Assembly (NCBI GenBank): GCA_016946835.1
Contig: JACVTC010000014.1
Coordinates: forward strand, 325,001 to 389,000
Length of the DNA: 64,000 nucleotides
Origin: Neocallimastix lanati (nom. inval.)
Lineage: Eukaryota; Neocallimastigomycota; Neocallimastigomycetes; Neocallimastigales; Neocallimastigaceae
Direction of reading: 5' to 3'
This document shows, in pieces, positions 15,801-30,060 of this stretch (its first letter is position 1; each line of letters opens with the position of its first letter). A program made the translations under genes and the position numbers. The notes under the pieces are model-generated. The model was not told the DNA's origin. It searched no databases and worked only from the letters and a program-made list of their open reading frames with translations.

Positions 15801-18800
15801 TATTGATCCAGCTTCAATTGATTATGTTGAAGCTCATGGTACAGGTACTGCAGTTGGTGATCCAATTGAAGCTCGTTCCATTGGTTACGCCTATGGTCGT
15901 AGAGTTCGTGAAGGAAAGCAAATTAAAACTACTCGTCCAGGTGAAACTGAAGAAATTTTAGATCAACCTACTTTCCCATTACTTATTGGTTCAAGTAAGG
16001 GTAATACTGGTCATGGTGAATATTCAAGTGGTATTATTGGTATGATTAAGGCTATCTTAATGTTATACCACCGTACTATGGTGCCAACCATTGCTCATAA
16101 GGAAATGAACCCAGCAATTGATGCTGAAGGTTTAGGAATTAAGGTAGCTACTAAATTGGAACCATGGACCACTCCACATACTTTACGTATTGCTGTTAAT
16201 TCTTTTGGTTTTGGTGGTTCCAATGGTAATGCTATTTTCGAAGAAGTTGTTAATGAAAAACCTGAAGATTTTAGTATGAAAATTAAAGATCCAAAGAATC
16301 CTGTTGTTGCGACTTTCTCCGCCTATGATGAAAAGACCCTTCAAAATCTTTTAAAGAAGTGGAGTACTGAAGTTCCAAATGAAACTCTTTTACAAGAACT
16401 TTTCGTTATCTCTCAATGTCATGAATCAGAAAGTATGCGTTCTGCTATGATATTTAGCTCCGTAGATGAAGCTAAGGCTTTAATTGAAGAAATGAGAAAT
16501 GGCAATGTTGAAAAGTTTAAGAGACATGAGAAAATTTACATGAAGCGTGTTAAGATTAATGAAAAGCCAGGCATTAACTTTGCTTTTTCTGGTCAAGGTT
16601 CTCAATTTATAAATATGGGTAGACGTATGTATCAAGTAAATGGTCTTTTCAAGAGAATTGTAGACTATTGTGCTGCCGTTCTTGTTACCTACAATGGTGG
16701 TGAAGATATTTTTGAAAAGTACCATATTTTCAAGGGTGATGTTTCTCAAATTAGTGAAGCTGATCTTTCTCTTCCACAATACTCTATTCTTGCTATTGGT
16801 GTTGCTCAAATTGCTCTTACTGAAATTTGGAAGGCTATGGGTGTTACTCCAGAAGCTGTTTTTGGTCACAGCATGGGTGAAGTTGCTGCTGCCTATGCTG
16901 CTGGTATTCTTACACTTGAAGATGCTATCTTATTATTATACATGCGTGGACATATTCTTGCTCAATTAGATGGTACCGGAAAAGGTATGCTAGCTCTTGG
17001 ATGTTCCGTTGAGCAAGCTCAATACTTCATGAATAATAAGCCAAATGTTTTCATTTCTGCTGTTAATAGTGCTAACTCTATCACTTTAGCCGGTGATATT
17101 AGCCAAATTAATGCTATCGCTCAAGAAGCTAAGGCTCAAAACCTCTTCGCTGTTGTTTTAAAGGTTAAGCAAGCTTTCCATTCTCCATATGTTGAAGGTG
17201 CTGAACAAGCCTTTAAGGAAAGCATTAGAGGTATTAGTGAACGTACTTCCGCTCCAAAGTGTAAATTTATTTCTGCATGCTTTGGTCAAGAATATGAAGG
17301 TCCATTTGATGAAAACTACTGGTGGGCTAACATTCGAAATCCAGTAAGTTTCTATGCTGCTGCTAGTATTGGTACTCAATTCTCTAAACGTGTATTGGAA
17401 ATTGGTGCTCACCCAGTTCTTAGTGTGTATCTTAAAGAAATTTATGGTAAAGAATATGTTTATCAATCATTATCCAGAAAGATGGATGATGTTGATAGCA
17501 TGTGTCGTACAACTGCTGCCTTATTCATTGATAATGCCGTTGAATTCATGGATTACACTCAAATTTGGGAAGGCAAGGTTGATCTTCAACGTGTTAAAAC
17601 TGGTGACGTTGTACCATTAAAGAAATTACGTTCTATTAACTTCTCTATTCCAAAACATGTCTGGAACCGTAAGGCCATTAGAAAGGAATACACTGATCGT
17701 TTTGGTACTGATTCTAATCATGAAATTTATACCACTCGTGAATTTGTTCTTAAGGAAATGGGTCTCAGTGAAGATGATCTTAAGCTTCTTAAGGATATTA
17801 AATCTGGTAAGGTTGCACCAGCTGCTGGAGCTGCTAATGAAACCTCATTTACTGCTCAATCCCCAGTTTCTATTGCTAAGCCAAAGCCAAAGCCAAAGGT
17901 TGTTCCACAACTTCCAAAGGCTACCTTTATTCCAACTAATGCTAATGTTGTCTATAGTTCTGGTAATCAATGGAACTTTGAAAATCATAGATATCTTCAA
18001 GATCATGTCGTCAATAAAAAAATTGTTCTTCCAGCTGCTGGCTCCGTTAGTCGTGCTTTCAGTGGTTTCGCTACTGCTCATCCATTAAAGGTTGCTCAAA
18101 GAGCCATCATTTCTCTTGAGGATTTGAAGTTTGATCGTATGGGTATCTTTGATAAAACTATTGATTTTAATACTGCCACTGGTCCAATGCCAATTACTTA
18201 TGAAGAGGAAAGAAGTAACCAAACCTATAAAATTATCTTTAATGAGGATGTTGAAGTTTCTTCAGGTAAATTTAATAACAATGATGAAACTGAAACCTTA
18301 AAGAATATTCCAGCTGTAGATTACTTCATTAATCAATGTTCATCGATCGCTGGTGGTCAAGGTGTTACTCCAGCTATGTTTTATAATCGTACTCAAGAAA
18401 TTGGTTTAGATTATGGAGAGGAATTCCGTTTATATAAGGCCATTCGTTCAGGAAAGAATGTTGCTTATGGTAAATTAACTGTAAGTAAAGAACATCAAAA
18501 GATGGTTTGTCACCCTGCCGTTTTGGATAATTGTATTCAAATCGTTTTTGCCTCTGGTGTTGCTGCTGGTGATTGTCAAGCTCTTCCAGTAGGTATGAAG
18601 AAGGTTGTTTTAAGTCAAGGTGGTCATTTCCCAGAAGGTACTCTTATTGTTGCTACTGAATTAGTTAAACAAGATATTAAGGAATGCGTCTCCAATGTTT
18701 ATATCTATGATGAAAATAAAAATATCTTTGGTTATGTTGAAGGTTTGACAATGTCTTTCCGTCGTAGTAGAGCTGAAAAGGCTATTGATTGGATTCATGT

Positions 18801-21800
18801 CTTAGGTTTTGAAGAAAAGGCTCCAACAGCCAATGAATACTTACCAGTCGATTGTCGTAACGTTATTGTCATGTGTACTGAAACTCAACAAGATGAAGCA
18901 AATGCATTTGCCACTCATATTGGTAGTGTTGTTGCCGGTTTACAAAACATTTGGGTCTTACCAGGTAACTATATTGAAAATATCCAACAAATGGTTGAAA
19001 ATAAGATGATTAAACCAAAAGAAACATTTATTATTGATGCTAGCTTCATTGATAGTCCTGAAATTGATCGTGCATTCATGATTCTTAAGACTGTGGTTAA
19101 CTATGAAATTCCAACCTTATTTGCTGCTTCTAAATACATAAAGGATGAATCAGCTCAATCTCATGCTGTAGCTACCAGTAAGGCAGTTATTGGTATGGTT
19201 CGTGCTGCTCGTGCTGAATGTAAGGTTCCATTATTCACTGCTCATACCGATAAATTCGAGGATTTATATTTGGCTGCTTTACGTAGTGGTTTAACAATGG
19301 ATGATCCAGAAGTTGAAATTATTGATGGTAAGGTTCAATGTGTTAGATTTATAAAGCTTGATAAGGAACCCGTAGTTAAATCTTCTAATATTAAGTTAGA
19401 AAGAAGTGCCAATGGTCAAATTGGTCAAATGAAGTATAGTGAATGCATTGGTCTTCCGGCCTACACTGATGATGAAGTGGTCATTAAGGTTAAGGGTGTA
19501 TCCATGCAATTCAAAGATATTATGACTGCTATGGATGCTCTCATTGGTTTCGATAGCTATGAACCTGGTATGGAATGCATTGGTCGTGTTGTTGCCATTG
19601 GTAAGAATGTCGCTAGCAACCCAAGAAATCAATTACAAATTGGTGATCCAGTCATTGCATTCTCTCACAAATATGGTCATCTCTTACGTACGTATGGTGT
19701 TGTTGATCCACTCTCTCTTCAAAAAATTCCAGAAAGTATGTATAAGGTTGAATATGCTGGTATCTTTATTGTTTTCATTACTGCTTATTACAGTTTACAT
19801 GTTCGTGCTGGTGGTATTAAACCCGGCCAAACTATTTTAATTCACGCCGCTGCTGGAGGTGTAGGTCAAGCTGCCGTGAAGTTATGTCAACTCTGGGGTG
19901 CTAATATTATTGCCAGTGCTTCTGCTTCGAAGCAACAATTCCTTCGTGATACTTATGGTCTTGAGCATGTAACCAACTCCAGAGATCCAGAAGAATTCTA
20001 CCGTGATGTGATGAAGTGGACTGATGGTAAGGGCGTTGACTTTGTGTTAAACTCTCTTTCCGGAAAGAGTCTTAAAATGGGTATTAAGTGTTTGAAGAAT
20101 GGTGGTAAGTTTGTTGAAATTGGAAAGACTGATATTTTAAATGACAGCAAGTTAGGTCTACATTGTCTTCTTAATAATATCTCCTTTGTCTCATCACATA
20201 TTGATCTTCTCAACAATCAACAAATGAATTATTACAAGAATATCTTGTTTGAAATGTTTAGTACTGGTAAGCTTACTCCAATTCCTGCCAAGATCTTCCC
20301 AGGTAATAAGTACAAGGAAGCCTTCTTCTATCTTGCCAGTGGTAGAAATATTGGTAAAACTTGTATTGAATTCGAAGATAACATGAGCTATGAATGTACT
20401 CCAGTCACCTTAATAGATCCAAATTTAACCTATTTAATTACTGGTGCTTTTGGTGGTGTCGGTTTAAGAGTTGTTCTTTGGCTAGTTAGCCGTGGTGCCA
20501 AGAACATTTTATTAACCACTAGTAGTTCTGTTGAAAAACAATATGAACAACCAATTATTAGATCTTTATTGGAAAAGGGTATTAATGTAATGATTAAGAC
20601 CTGTGATATTACTGATTTGACTAGTGTTCAACAATTATTCCAACAAACTACTCCAAGAATTGCTGGTGTCTTCCATTTAGCAAATCGCTTTGCTCCAGGT
20701 TTAATTAGTACTTCCGATCTTGCTTTGCTTCGTAAGGGCTTCAGTGCTAAGGCTGAAGGTGCATGGAATTTACACTTGGTTACTCTTCAAAAGGCTCATC
20801 AAGTTCAATTGTTTGTTGTCTTTTCTTCCATTCTTGATGTTTTAGGTAATCGTGGTCAAACTGCTTATGGTGCTGCTAATGCTTTCTTAAGTTCTATTGT
20901 TGATCATCGTAGAGAAAAAGGTCTCTCTGGTAATTGTATTGCTCTTCCAGCTATGCGTGGTTCTGGTTACTTAGCAAAATGGAATCAAACAAAACAATCT
21001 AAGGACTTTGAACAATTAATTGCTCTCTTAGATACTGATGAATTAGTTAATGTAATGGATGGCTTAATTCGTTATGATCTTCCAGCCAATATATATATGG
21101 CTAAAAATTGGGCAAATATGTCCTATGATGCTACCTTTGTTGCTCCAGTTACTCGTAGTATTTCTCATTTACGTGGTGTTAATCCAGTTCCAGTAGTCAC
21201 CTTCCCAACTGAAAAGAAGCTTGATCTTCCATCTTTAATTAGAAATTGTGGTGGTCATTATATTGCTGAACCAACACATATTCCAAGATCAAGTGCCACT
21301 ACTACTTCTTCTGTACGTTCCTTTACTCCAGTTGCTGTGAAGAGCTTTAGTCCAGTTCCTGTTAGTCCAGTTCCTGTTTCCGTTCGTACATTTACTCAAG
21401 ATTCTGTTGCTCCAGCTGTTCAAGTTAGATCTTTCCAACCAACATCACTTGCAACTCCAGTTGCTGTTCAAGCTAGATCTACTCCAGCTCCAGCTCCAGT
21501 TCCAGTTCCAGCTTCAGTTCCAGTTGCTGATGCTAAGCCAATCAGTAGTCTTAATAAGAATAAATTAACCAAGGATATTACTGATAAATTACAAAGTATG
21601 TTAGGATTAATTGATGAAGAAATTGATGTTACTATTCCACTTCGTGTCTATGGTTTAGATTCTTTAACAGCTATGGAATTAACCAAATGGATTGAAAGTG
21701 AAATGAATATTGAATTCAGTCAAAGTCAATTATTAGGTGATGATATTACTACTGAAGATTTAATTAATATTATTATGGATGGTTCTTCTTCTGCTCCAGT

Positions 21801-24800
21801 TACAGAATCCACTCCAGTAGCTCCAGCTCCAGAAGCTCCAGTAGTTGCTCCAATTACTCAAACTAGAACTTTCCAACCAACTCCAGTTGCTGCTCCGGTT
21901 GCCCCAGTCGCTGTTCAAGCTAGATCTTTCCAACCAACTCCAGTTGTTGCTCCAGTTGCTCCAGTTGCTGTTCAAGTTAGATCAGCTCCAGTTTCAGCTC
22001 CAGTTGCTGCTGCTAAACCAACTAGTGGTCTTAACAAGGATAAATTAACTAAGGATATTACAGAAAAATTACAAAGTATGTTAGGATTAATTGATGAAGA
22101 AATTGATGTTACTATTCCACTTCGTGTCTATGGTTTAGATTCTTTAACAGCTATGGAATTAACCAAATGGATTGAAAGTGAAATGAATATTGAATTCAGT
22201 CAAAGTCAATTATTAGGTGATGATATTACTACTGAAGATTTAATTAATATTATTATGGATGGTTCTTCTTCTGCTCCAGTTACAGAATCCACTCCAGTAG
22301 CTCCAGCTCCAGAAGCTCCAGTAGTTGCTCCAATTACTCAAACTAGAACTTTCCAACCAACTCCAGTTGCTGCTCCGGTTGCCCCAGTCGCTGTTCAAAC
22401 TAGATCCTTCCAACAAGCACCAGTTGCTACACCAGTTGCCCCAGTCGCTGTACAAACTAGAACTTTCCAACCAACTCCAGTAGCTGCTCCAGTTGCTGTT
22501 CAAGCTAGATCTACTTCAGTTCCAGCTCCAGCTCCAGTTACTGCTGCTAAACCAACTAGTGGTCTTAACAAGGATAAATTAACTAAGGATATTACAGAAA
22601 AATTACAAAGTATGTTAGGATTAATTGATGAAGAAATTGATGTTACTATTCCACTTCGTGTCTATGGTTTAGATTCTTTAACAGCTATGGAATTAACCAA
22701 ATGGATTGAAAGCGAAATGAATATTGAATTCAGTCAAAGTCAATTATTAGGTGATGATATTACTACTGAAGATTTAATTAATATTATTATGGATGGTTCT
22801 TCTTCTGCTCCAGTTACTGAATCAACTCAAGTTACTCCAGTAGCTCCAGTAGTTGCTCCAATGACTCAAGCTAGAACTTTCCAACAAGCACCAGTTGCTA
22901 CACCAGTTGCCCCAGTCGCTGTTCAAACTAGAACTTTCCAACCAACTCCAGTAGCTGCTCCAGTTGCTGTTCAAGCTAGATCTACTCCAGCTCCAGTTTC
23001 AGCTCCAGTTTCAGCTCCAGTTGCTGCTGCTAAACCAACTAATGGTATTAACAAGGATAAATTAACTAAGGATATTACAGAAAAATTACAAAGTATGTTA
23101 GGATTAATTGATGAAGAAATTGATGTTACTATTCCACTTCGTGTCTATGGTTTAGATTCTTTAACAGCTATGGAATTAACCAAATGGATTGAAAGTGAAA
23201 TGAATATTGAATTCAGTCAAAGTCAATTATTAGGTGATGATATTACTACTGAAGATTTAATTAATATTATTATGGATGGTTCTTCTTCTACTTCAGTTAC
23301 AGAATCCACTCCAGTAGCTCCAGTAGTTGCTCCAATTACTCAAACTAGAACTTTCCAACCAACTCCAGTTGCTGCTCCGGTTGCCCCAGTCGCTGTTCAA
23401 ACTAGATCCTTCCAACAAGCACCAGTTGCTACACCAGTTACACCAGTCGCTGTACAAACTAGAACTTTCCAACCAACTCCAGTAGCTGCTCCAGTTGCTG
23501 TTCAAGCTAGATCTACTCCAGCTCCAGTTTCAGCTCCAGTTTCAGCTCCAGTTACTGCTGCTAAACCAACTAGTGGTCTTAACAAGGATAAATTAACTAA
23601 GGATATTACAGAAAAATTACAAAGTATGTTAGGATTAATTGATGAAGAAATTGATGTTACTATTCCACTTCGTGTCTATGGTTTAGATTCTTTAACAGCT
23701 ATGGAATTAACCAAATGGATTGAAAGTGAAATGAATATTGAATTCAGTCAAAGTCAATTATTAGGTGATGATATTACTACTGAAGATTTAATTAATATTA
23801 TTATGGATGGTTCTTCTTCTGCTCCAGTTACTGAATCAACTCAAGTTACTCCAGTAGCTCCAGAAGCTCCAGTAGTTGCTCCAATTACTCAAACTAGAAC
23901 TTTCCAACCAACTCCAGTTGCTGCTCCGGTTGCCCCAGTCGCTGTTCAAACTAGATCCTTCCAACAAGCACCAGTTGCTACACCAGTTACACCAGTCGCT
24001 GTACAAACTAGAACTTTCCAACCAACTCCAGTAGCTGCTCCAGTTGCTGTTCAAGCTAGATCTACTTCAGTTCCAGCTCCAGCTCCAGTTGCTGCTGCTA
24101 AACCAACTAGTGGTATTAACAAGGATAAATTAACTAAGGATATTACAGAAAAATTACAAAGTATGTTAGGATTAATTGATGAAGAAATTGATGTTACTAT
24201 TCCACTTCGTGTCTATGGTTTAGATTCTTTAACAGCTATGGAATTAACCAAATGGATTGAAAGTGAAATGAATATTGAATTCAGTCAAAGTCAATTATTA
24301 GGTGATGATATTACTACTGAAGATTTAATTAATATTATTATGGATGATTCTTCTTCTACTCAAGATGTTACCCTAGCCCCAGTTGCTGTTCCAACCTCAA
24401 TTGTTACTCCAGCTAAAATTCCGGTTATTTCACAATCAAAAACTTTCCAAACTACTCCTGTTGCTGCACCAATTCCAAAACCAGTTCCAGTAAGAAACTT
24501 TAAATCTACTCCAGTAACTACACCAGTTGTTGCTCCAACTACAAGACCAGTTCCAGCTAGAAAACTTCAATCACCTCCAGTAGCTTCACCAATTCCAAAG
24601 CCAGCTCCAAAGCCAGTTCCAGTAAGAAATTTCCAATCAACTCCAGTTACAGCTCCACGTGCTCTTCCAGTAGCTACATCAAATACCCAAATTCCAATTG
24701 CTACTGTTAAGAGAACTAGTGGTCTTAACAAGGATAAATTAACTAAGGATATTACAGAAAAATTACAAAGTATGTTAGGATTAATTGATGAAGAAATTGA

Positions 24801-26409
24801 TGTTACTATTCCACTTCGTGTCTATGGTTTAGATTCTTTAACAGCTATGGAATTAACCAAATGGATTGAAAGTGAAATGAATATTGAATTCAGTCAAAGT
24901 CAATTATTAGGTGATGATATTACTACTGAAGATTTAATTAATATTATTATGGATGGTTCTTCTTCTGCTCCAGTTACTGAATCAACTCAAGTTGCTCCAG
25001 CAATTACTGAATCTGTCGCTTCAACACCAGTTAAATCTTATCAACCAACACCAGTTACAGTTAGATCTGCTCCAGTTGTAGCTCCTGCTCCAATTAGATC
25101 CTTCCAATCAACACCAGTTACTGCTCCAAATTCTCAAGTTAGATCTTTCCAACCAACTCCAGTAGCTGCTCCAGTTGCTGTTCAAGCTAGATCTACTCTA
25201 GCACCAGCTCCAGTTGCTGCTTCTAAACCAACTAGTGGTCTTAATAAGGATAAATTAACTAAGGATATTACAGAAAAATTACAAAGTATGTTAGGATTAA
25301 TTGATGAAGAAATTGATGTTACTATTCCACTTCGTGTCTATGGTTTAGATTCTTTAACAGCTATGGAATTAACCAAATGGATTGAAAGTGAAATGAATAT
25401 TGAATTCAGTCAAAGTCAATTATTAGGTGATGATATTACTACTGAAGATTTAATTAATATTATAATGGATGGATCTCCCGCAACTTCAGCACCGGTTGCT
25501 GCACCAGTTGTTAAAGATACCATGGCATCAATTACTCCAGTAGTTCCAACGAATTTTAATGTTCTCCCTGTTGAAGTTCATTCTAGTGTTGATCCTCTTT
25601 ATCAAAATATTTCTTCTATTCAAAAATCTACATCAATGGTTACTCCTGATAGTGTAGCATTAAAGAATGAAATATGTGATAGATTACAAAATATGTTAGG
25701 TTTAGTAGATGAAAAAATTGATCCAGCTATTCCACTTCGTGTTTATGGTTTAGATTCCTTAACTACTATGGAATTAACCAATTGGATTCAAAGTGAATTA
25801 AAGGTTACATTACCACAAAGTCAATTATTAAGTGATGAGATAACTACAAATGAATTAGTTAGTATAATTATTAATTTATTAGCTAATAATAATAATAATA
25901 ATAATGGAACAAATTTCTATAATGCCCCATCTAACAATAATAGTCTGGATTTTAATGATGTTTCAAATTCTAAACCAGTATCAAGTATTGCTGATAGTGA
26001 AAGTACTTTTGATGCCTCACTTGTAAATCAATATAATCCAGCACATGAAACTATAATAACGGATGATTTATTAAAGAAGAGAAGTGCTTTTTCTGGAAAT
26101 AAACAAGAACTTGTTAGAGCTTTGAAAAATGAAGTAGTTGAAAAATTACAAGATTTATTAGGTTTAGTTGATGAAAATATTGATACTAATGTACCATTGC
26201 AAGTTTATGGTTTAGATTCTTTAACTTCAATGGAAATTGTTAAATGGGTTGAGAATGATAAAAAAGTAGAACTACCACAATCAGCTTTATTAAGTAGTGA
26301 AATTACTACTGAAGAACTTGTTAATATGATTGCATCAAAGATTACTGGTGAAGATTTAGTTAAAGCACCTTCTTATGATCAATATATGGATAATGAATTA
26401 CTTATTTAA
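12821..26409 (+). CDS. AOS-PKS megasynthase with ten tandem ACPs
   Basis: Exons 12821-13021, 13136-13337, 13492-13725, 13885-13977 and 14270-26409 give 4289 residues. Domain order: alpha-oxoamine synthase (about 60-415), KS (about 460-890), AT (about 1010-1320), DH (about 1465-1720), structural KR half, ER (about 1955-2270), KR (about 2290-2480), ten ACPs (2700-4280). The PLP-dependent AOS domain keeps INFCSTSYLGL, DELNH, Asp235 and His238 in DECH, and the Schiff-base lysine Lys269 in GTLVKS. KS keeps Cys631 (TACSAS), His766 (HGTGT) and His825. AT has Ser1111 in GHSMGE and AFHS at 1212-1215, which in the family indicates malonyl-CoA. DH has His1489 and Asp1663 (LDNCIQ) but Lys for the usual Gly of HxxxGxxxxP. 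ER has AAAGGVG; KR has Tyr2443. No methyltransferase, thioesterase or C-terminal reductase is seen. Inferred role: reducing chain assembly, then decarboxylative release onto an amino acid by AOS. All catalytic residues look intact. Confidence 0.9.
21540..26330 (+). repeat. ten tandem acyl carrier protein repeats
   Basis: Each repeat encodes an ACP of about 75 residues with the phosphopantetheine motif GLDSL. The modified serines fall at residues 2708, 2868, 3046, 3207, 3384, 3563, 3766, 3938, 4073 and 4227 of the rebuilt protein, so spacing is 135-203 residues. Repeats 1-8 are almost identical in DNA over about 190 bases (e.g. 21592-21780 against 22072-22260), including third codon positions. 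Repeats 9 and 10 differ clearly (LTTMEL and LTSMEI in place of LTAMEL). Linkers are Pro/Ala/Val-rich and reuse short modules such as RTFQPTPVAAPVA and VAVQARS, with the longest between repeats 6 and 7. Tandem ACPs are known from PUFA synthases, where extra carriers raise output; ten is at the top of that range. Confidence 0.95.
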
Positions 26410-28970
<2,561 letters not shown>

Positions 28971-28975
28971 ATCAA

Positions 28976-29255
28976 TAGTTATTTAAATAATTTATTTCTA
29001 ACAATACCATCTTATTATAAATTAATAGATAAATTAAATGAACTTGAACATTTACCATATTATGATTATCAAAGAAAAATAAGAGGAATTTAGAAAATAA
29101 AAAAAAAAGAGCAATAAATAAAGCTAATGAAATCAGTGTCTTAATTGAACTCTACAAAAATATTGAAACCAAGTTAATTGATACTAAATGTGATAGAAAT
29201 AATATTATTAATTTGTGGTTTGATTGTTTAACTGATTTAAATAATATAATATAAA
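28976..29255 (+). pseudogene. coding-like remnant, family not recognised
   Basis: Two adjacent frames on the plus strand read like protein rather than A/T spacer. One gives PSYYKLIDKLNELEHLPYYD up to a stop at about 29092; after a shift, a second gives ANEISVLIELYKNIETKLID and then INLWFDCLTDLNN. Charged, helix-like composition and codon choice resemble real genes nearby, but there is no start codon, and a stop plus a frameshift separate the parts. It could be a decayed gene or two exons of a gene I failed to rebuild. I do not recognise the family. Confidence 0.35.
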
Positions 29256-29776
29256 TATTATTTTATAATAAATAATTAAAAAATGAGGAATAACCAAACG
29301 AAATAATCAGAATTCTGTCATTCAAAAATTTAATTTATAAAGCTTATTAAATTTATACAGTTTAAATAAATATTCAAATAGGTCTCTATAATTAATAATT
29401 TTATCATTATAATTATAATTTTTTTTTAATAACATTTAAATAAAAGAATTATTATCAATAATATTTATATTTTTAATAACATTTATATTTTTATATAATT
29501 TTTTTATTAATAGCATTTAAATAAAAAAATTAAAATCATAAAATCTAACCATTATATGATTTATTTAATTATTCACTTAATAATTAATTTAAAATTTGAA
29601 ATAACAAAATAATACAATAAAATAATATTATGTAGTATAAAATATCTATAGCCACAAATTTATATATATCACGTGAAAAATTGGCGTAATGCAACCTCCC
29701 CCCATAGATTTTATAAAAAAAATAAAAAAAATATGATTACATTATAAATAAATAAATAAATAAATAAATAAATTAA

Positions 29777-29857
<81 letters not shown>

Positions 29858-29900
29858 AATTAATTAATTAATTAATTAAATTAAAATATTATTTTATTTT
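29256..29900. repeat. AT spacer with (AAAT)n array
   Basis: A/T-rich sequence without genes. About 29740-29855 is a long (AAAT)n microsatellite that passes into (TTAA)n up to 29880. Confidence 0.8.
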
Positions 29901-30060
29901 TGTTAAATTGGCATAAACTTTATCTTGCATAAAGAGAGGTTCGCGTCGACACTGAAACGGTACAGCAAAAAATCCACTAAGAGTCTTATATATGTTTAAA
30001 AGAGAGACTGGAGGTCCTATTAAATTCCAGTCTTTAAAAAAAAAAAAAAATAGGGATAAA
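29901..30060 (-). pseudogene. transposase-like relic (tentative)
   Basis: A GC-richer island. On the minus strand it reads KDWNLIGPPVSLLNIY and then REPLFMQDKVYANL. The FMQD followed by a residue where Asn-Ala is usual loosely resembles the second acidic motif of Tc1/mariner transposases, F-x-QDNA. The part at 30000-30041 is shared, inverted, with 3914-3965. Only about 150 bases survive, so the assignment is weak; a generic dispersed repeat is equally possible. Confidence 0.25.

Noticed and set aside
16480-18088. Overlapping frames of 78-143 residues on both strands
   Set aside because: They lie inside the conserved KS/AT/DH coding sequence, which has intact catalytic motifs in the long frame.
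21760-24054. Four related minus-strand Ser/Trp/Asn-rich frames
   Set aside because: Antisense shadows of the repeated ACP linkers; their similarity only reflects the sense-strand repeats.
21540-26330. Regularly spaced repeats considered as a CRISPR array
   Set aside because: Repeat units are about 190 bases, protein-coding in one frame, and encode ACP domains in a eukaryotic gene.
12821-26409. Reading the large protein as a PUFA synthase because of tandem ACPs
   Set aside because: Domain order is AOS-KS-AT-DH-ER-KR-ACP with one KS and PKS-type DH and ER; PUFA synthases place tandem ACPs after KS/AT and use FabA-type DH and separate subunits.
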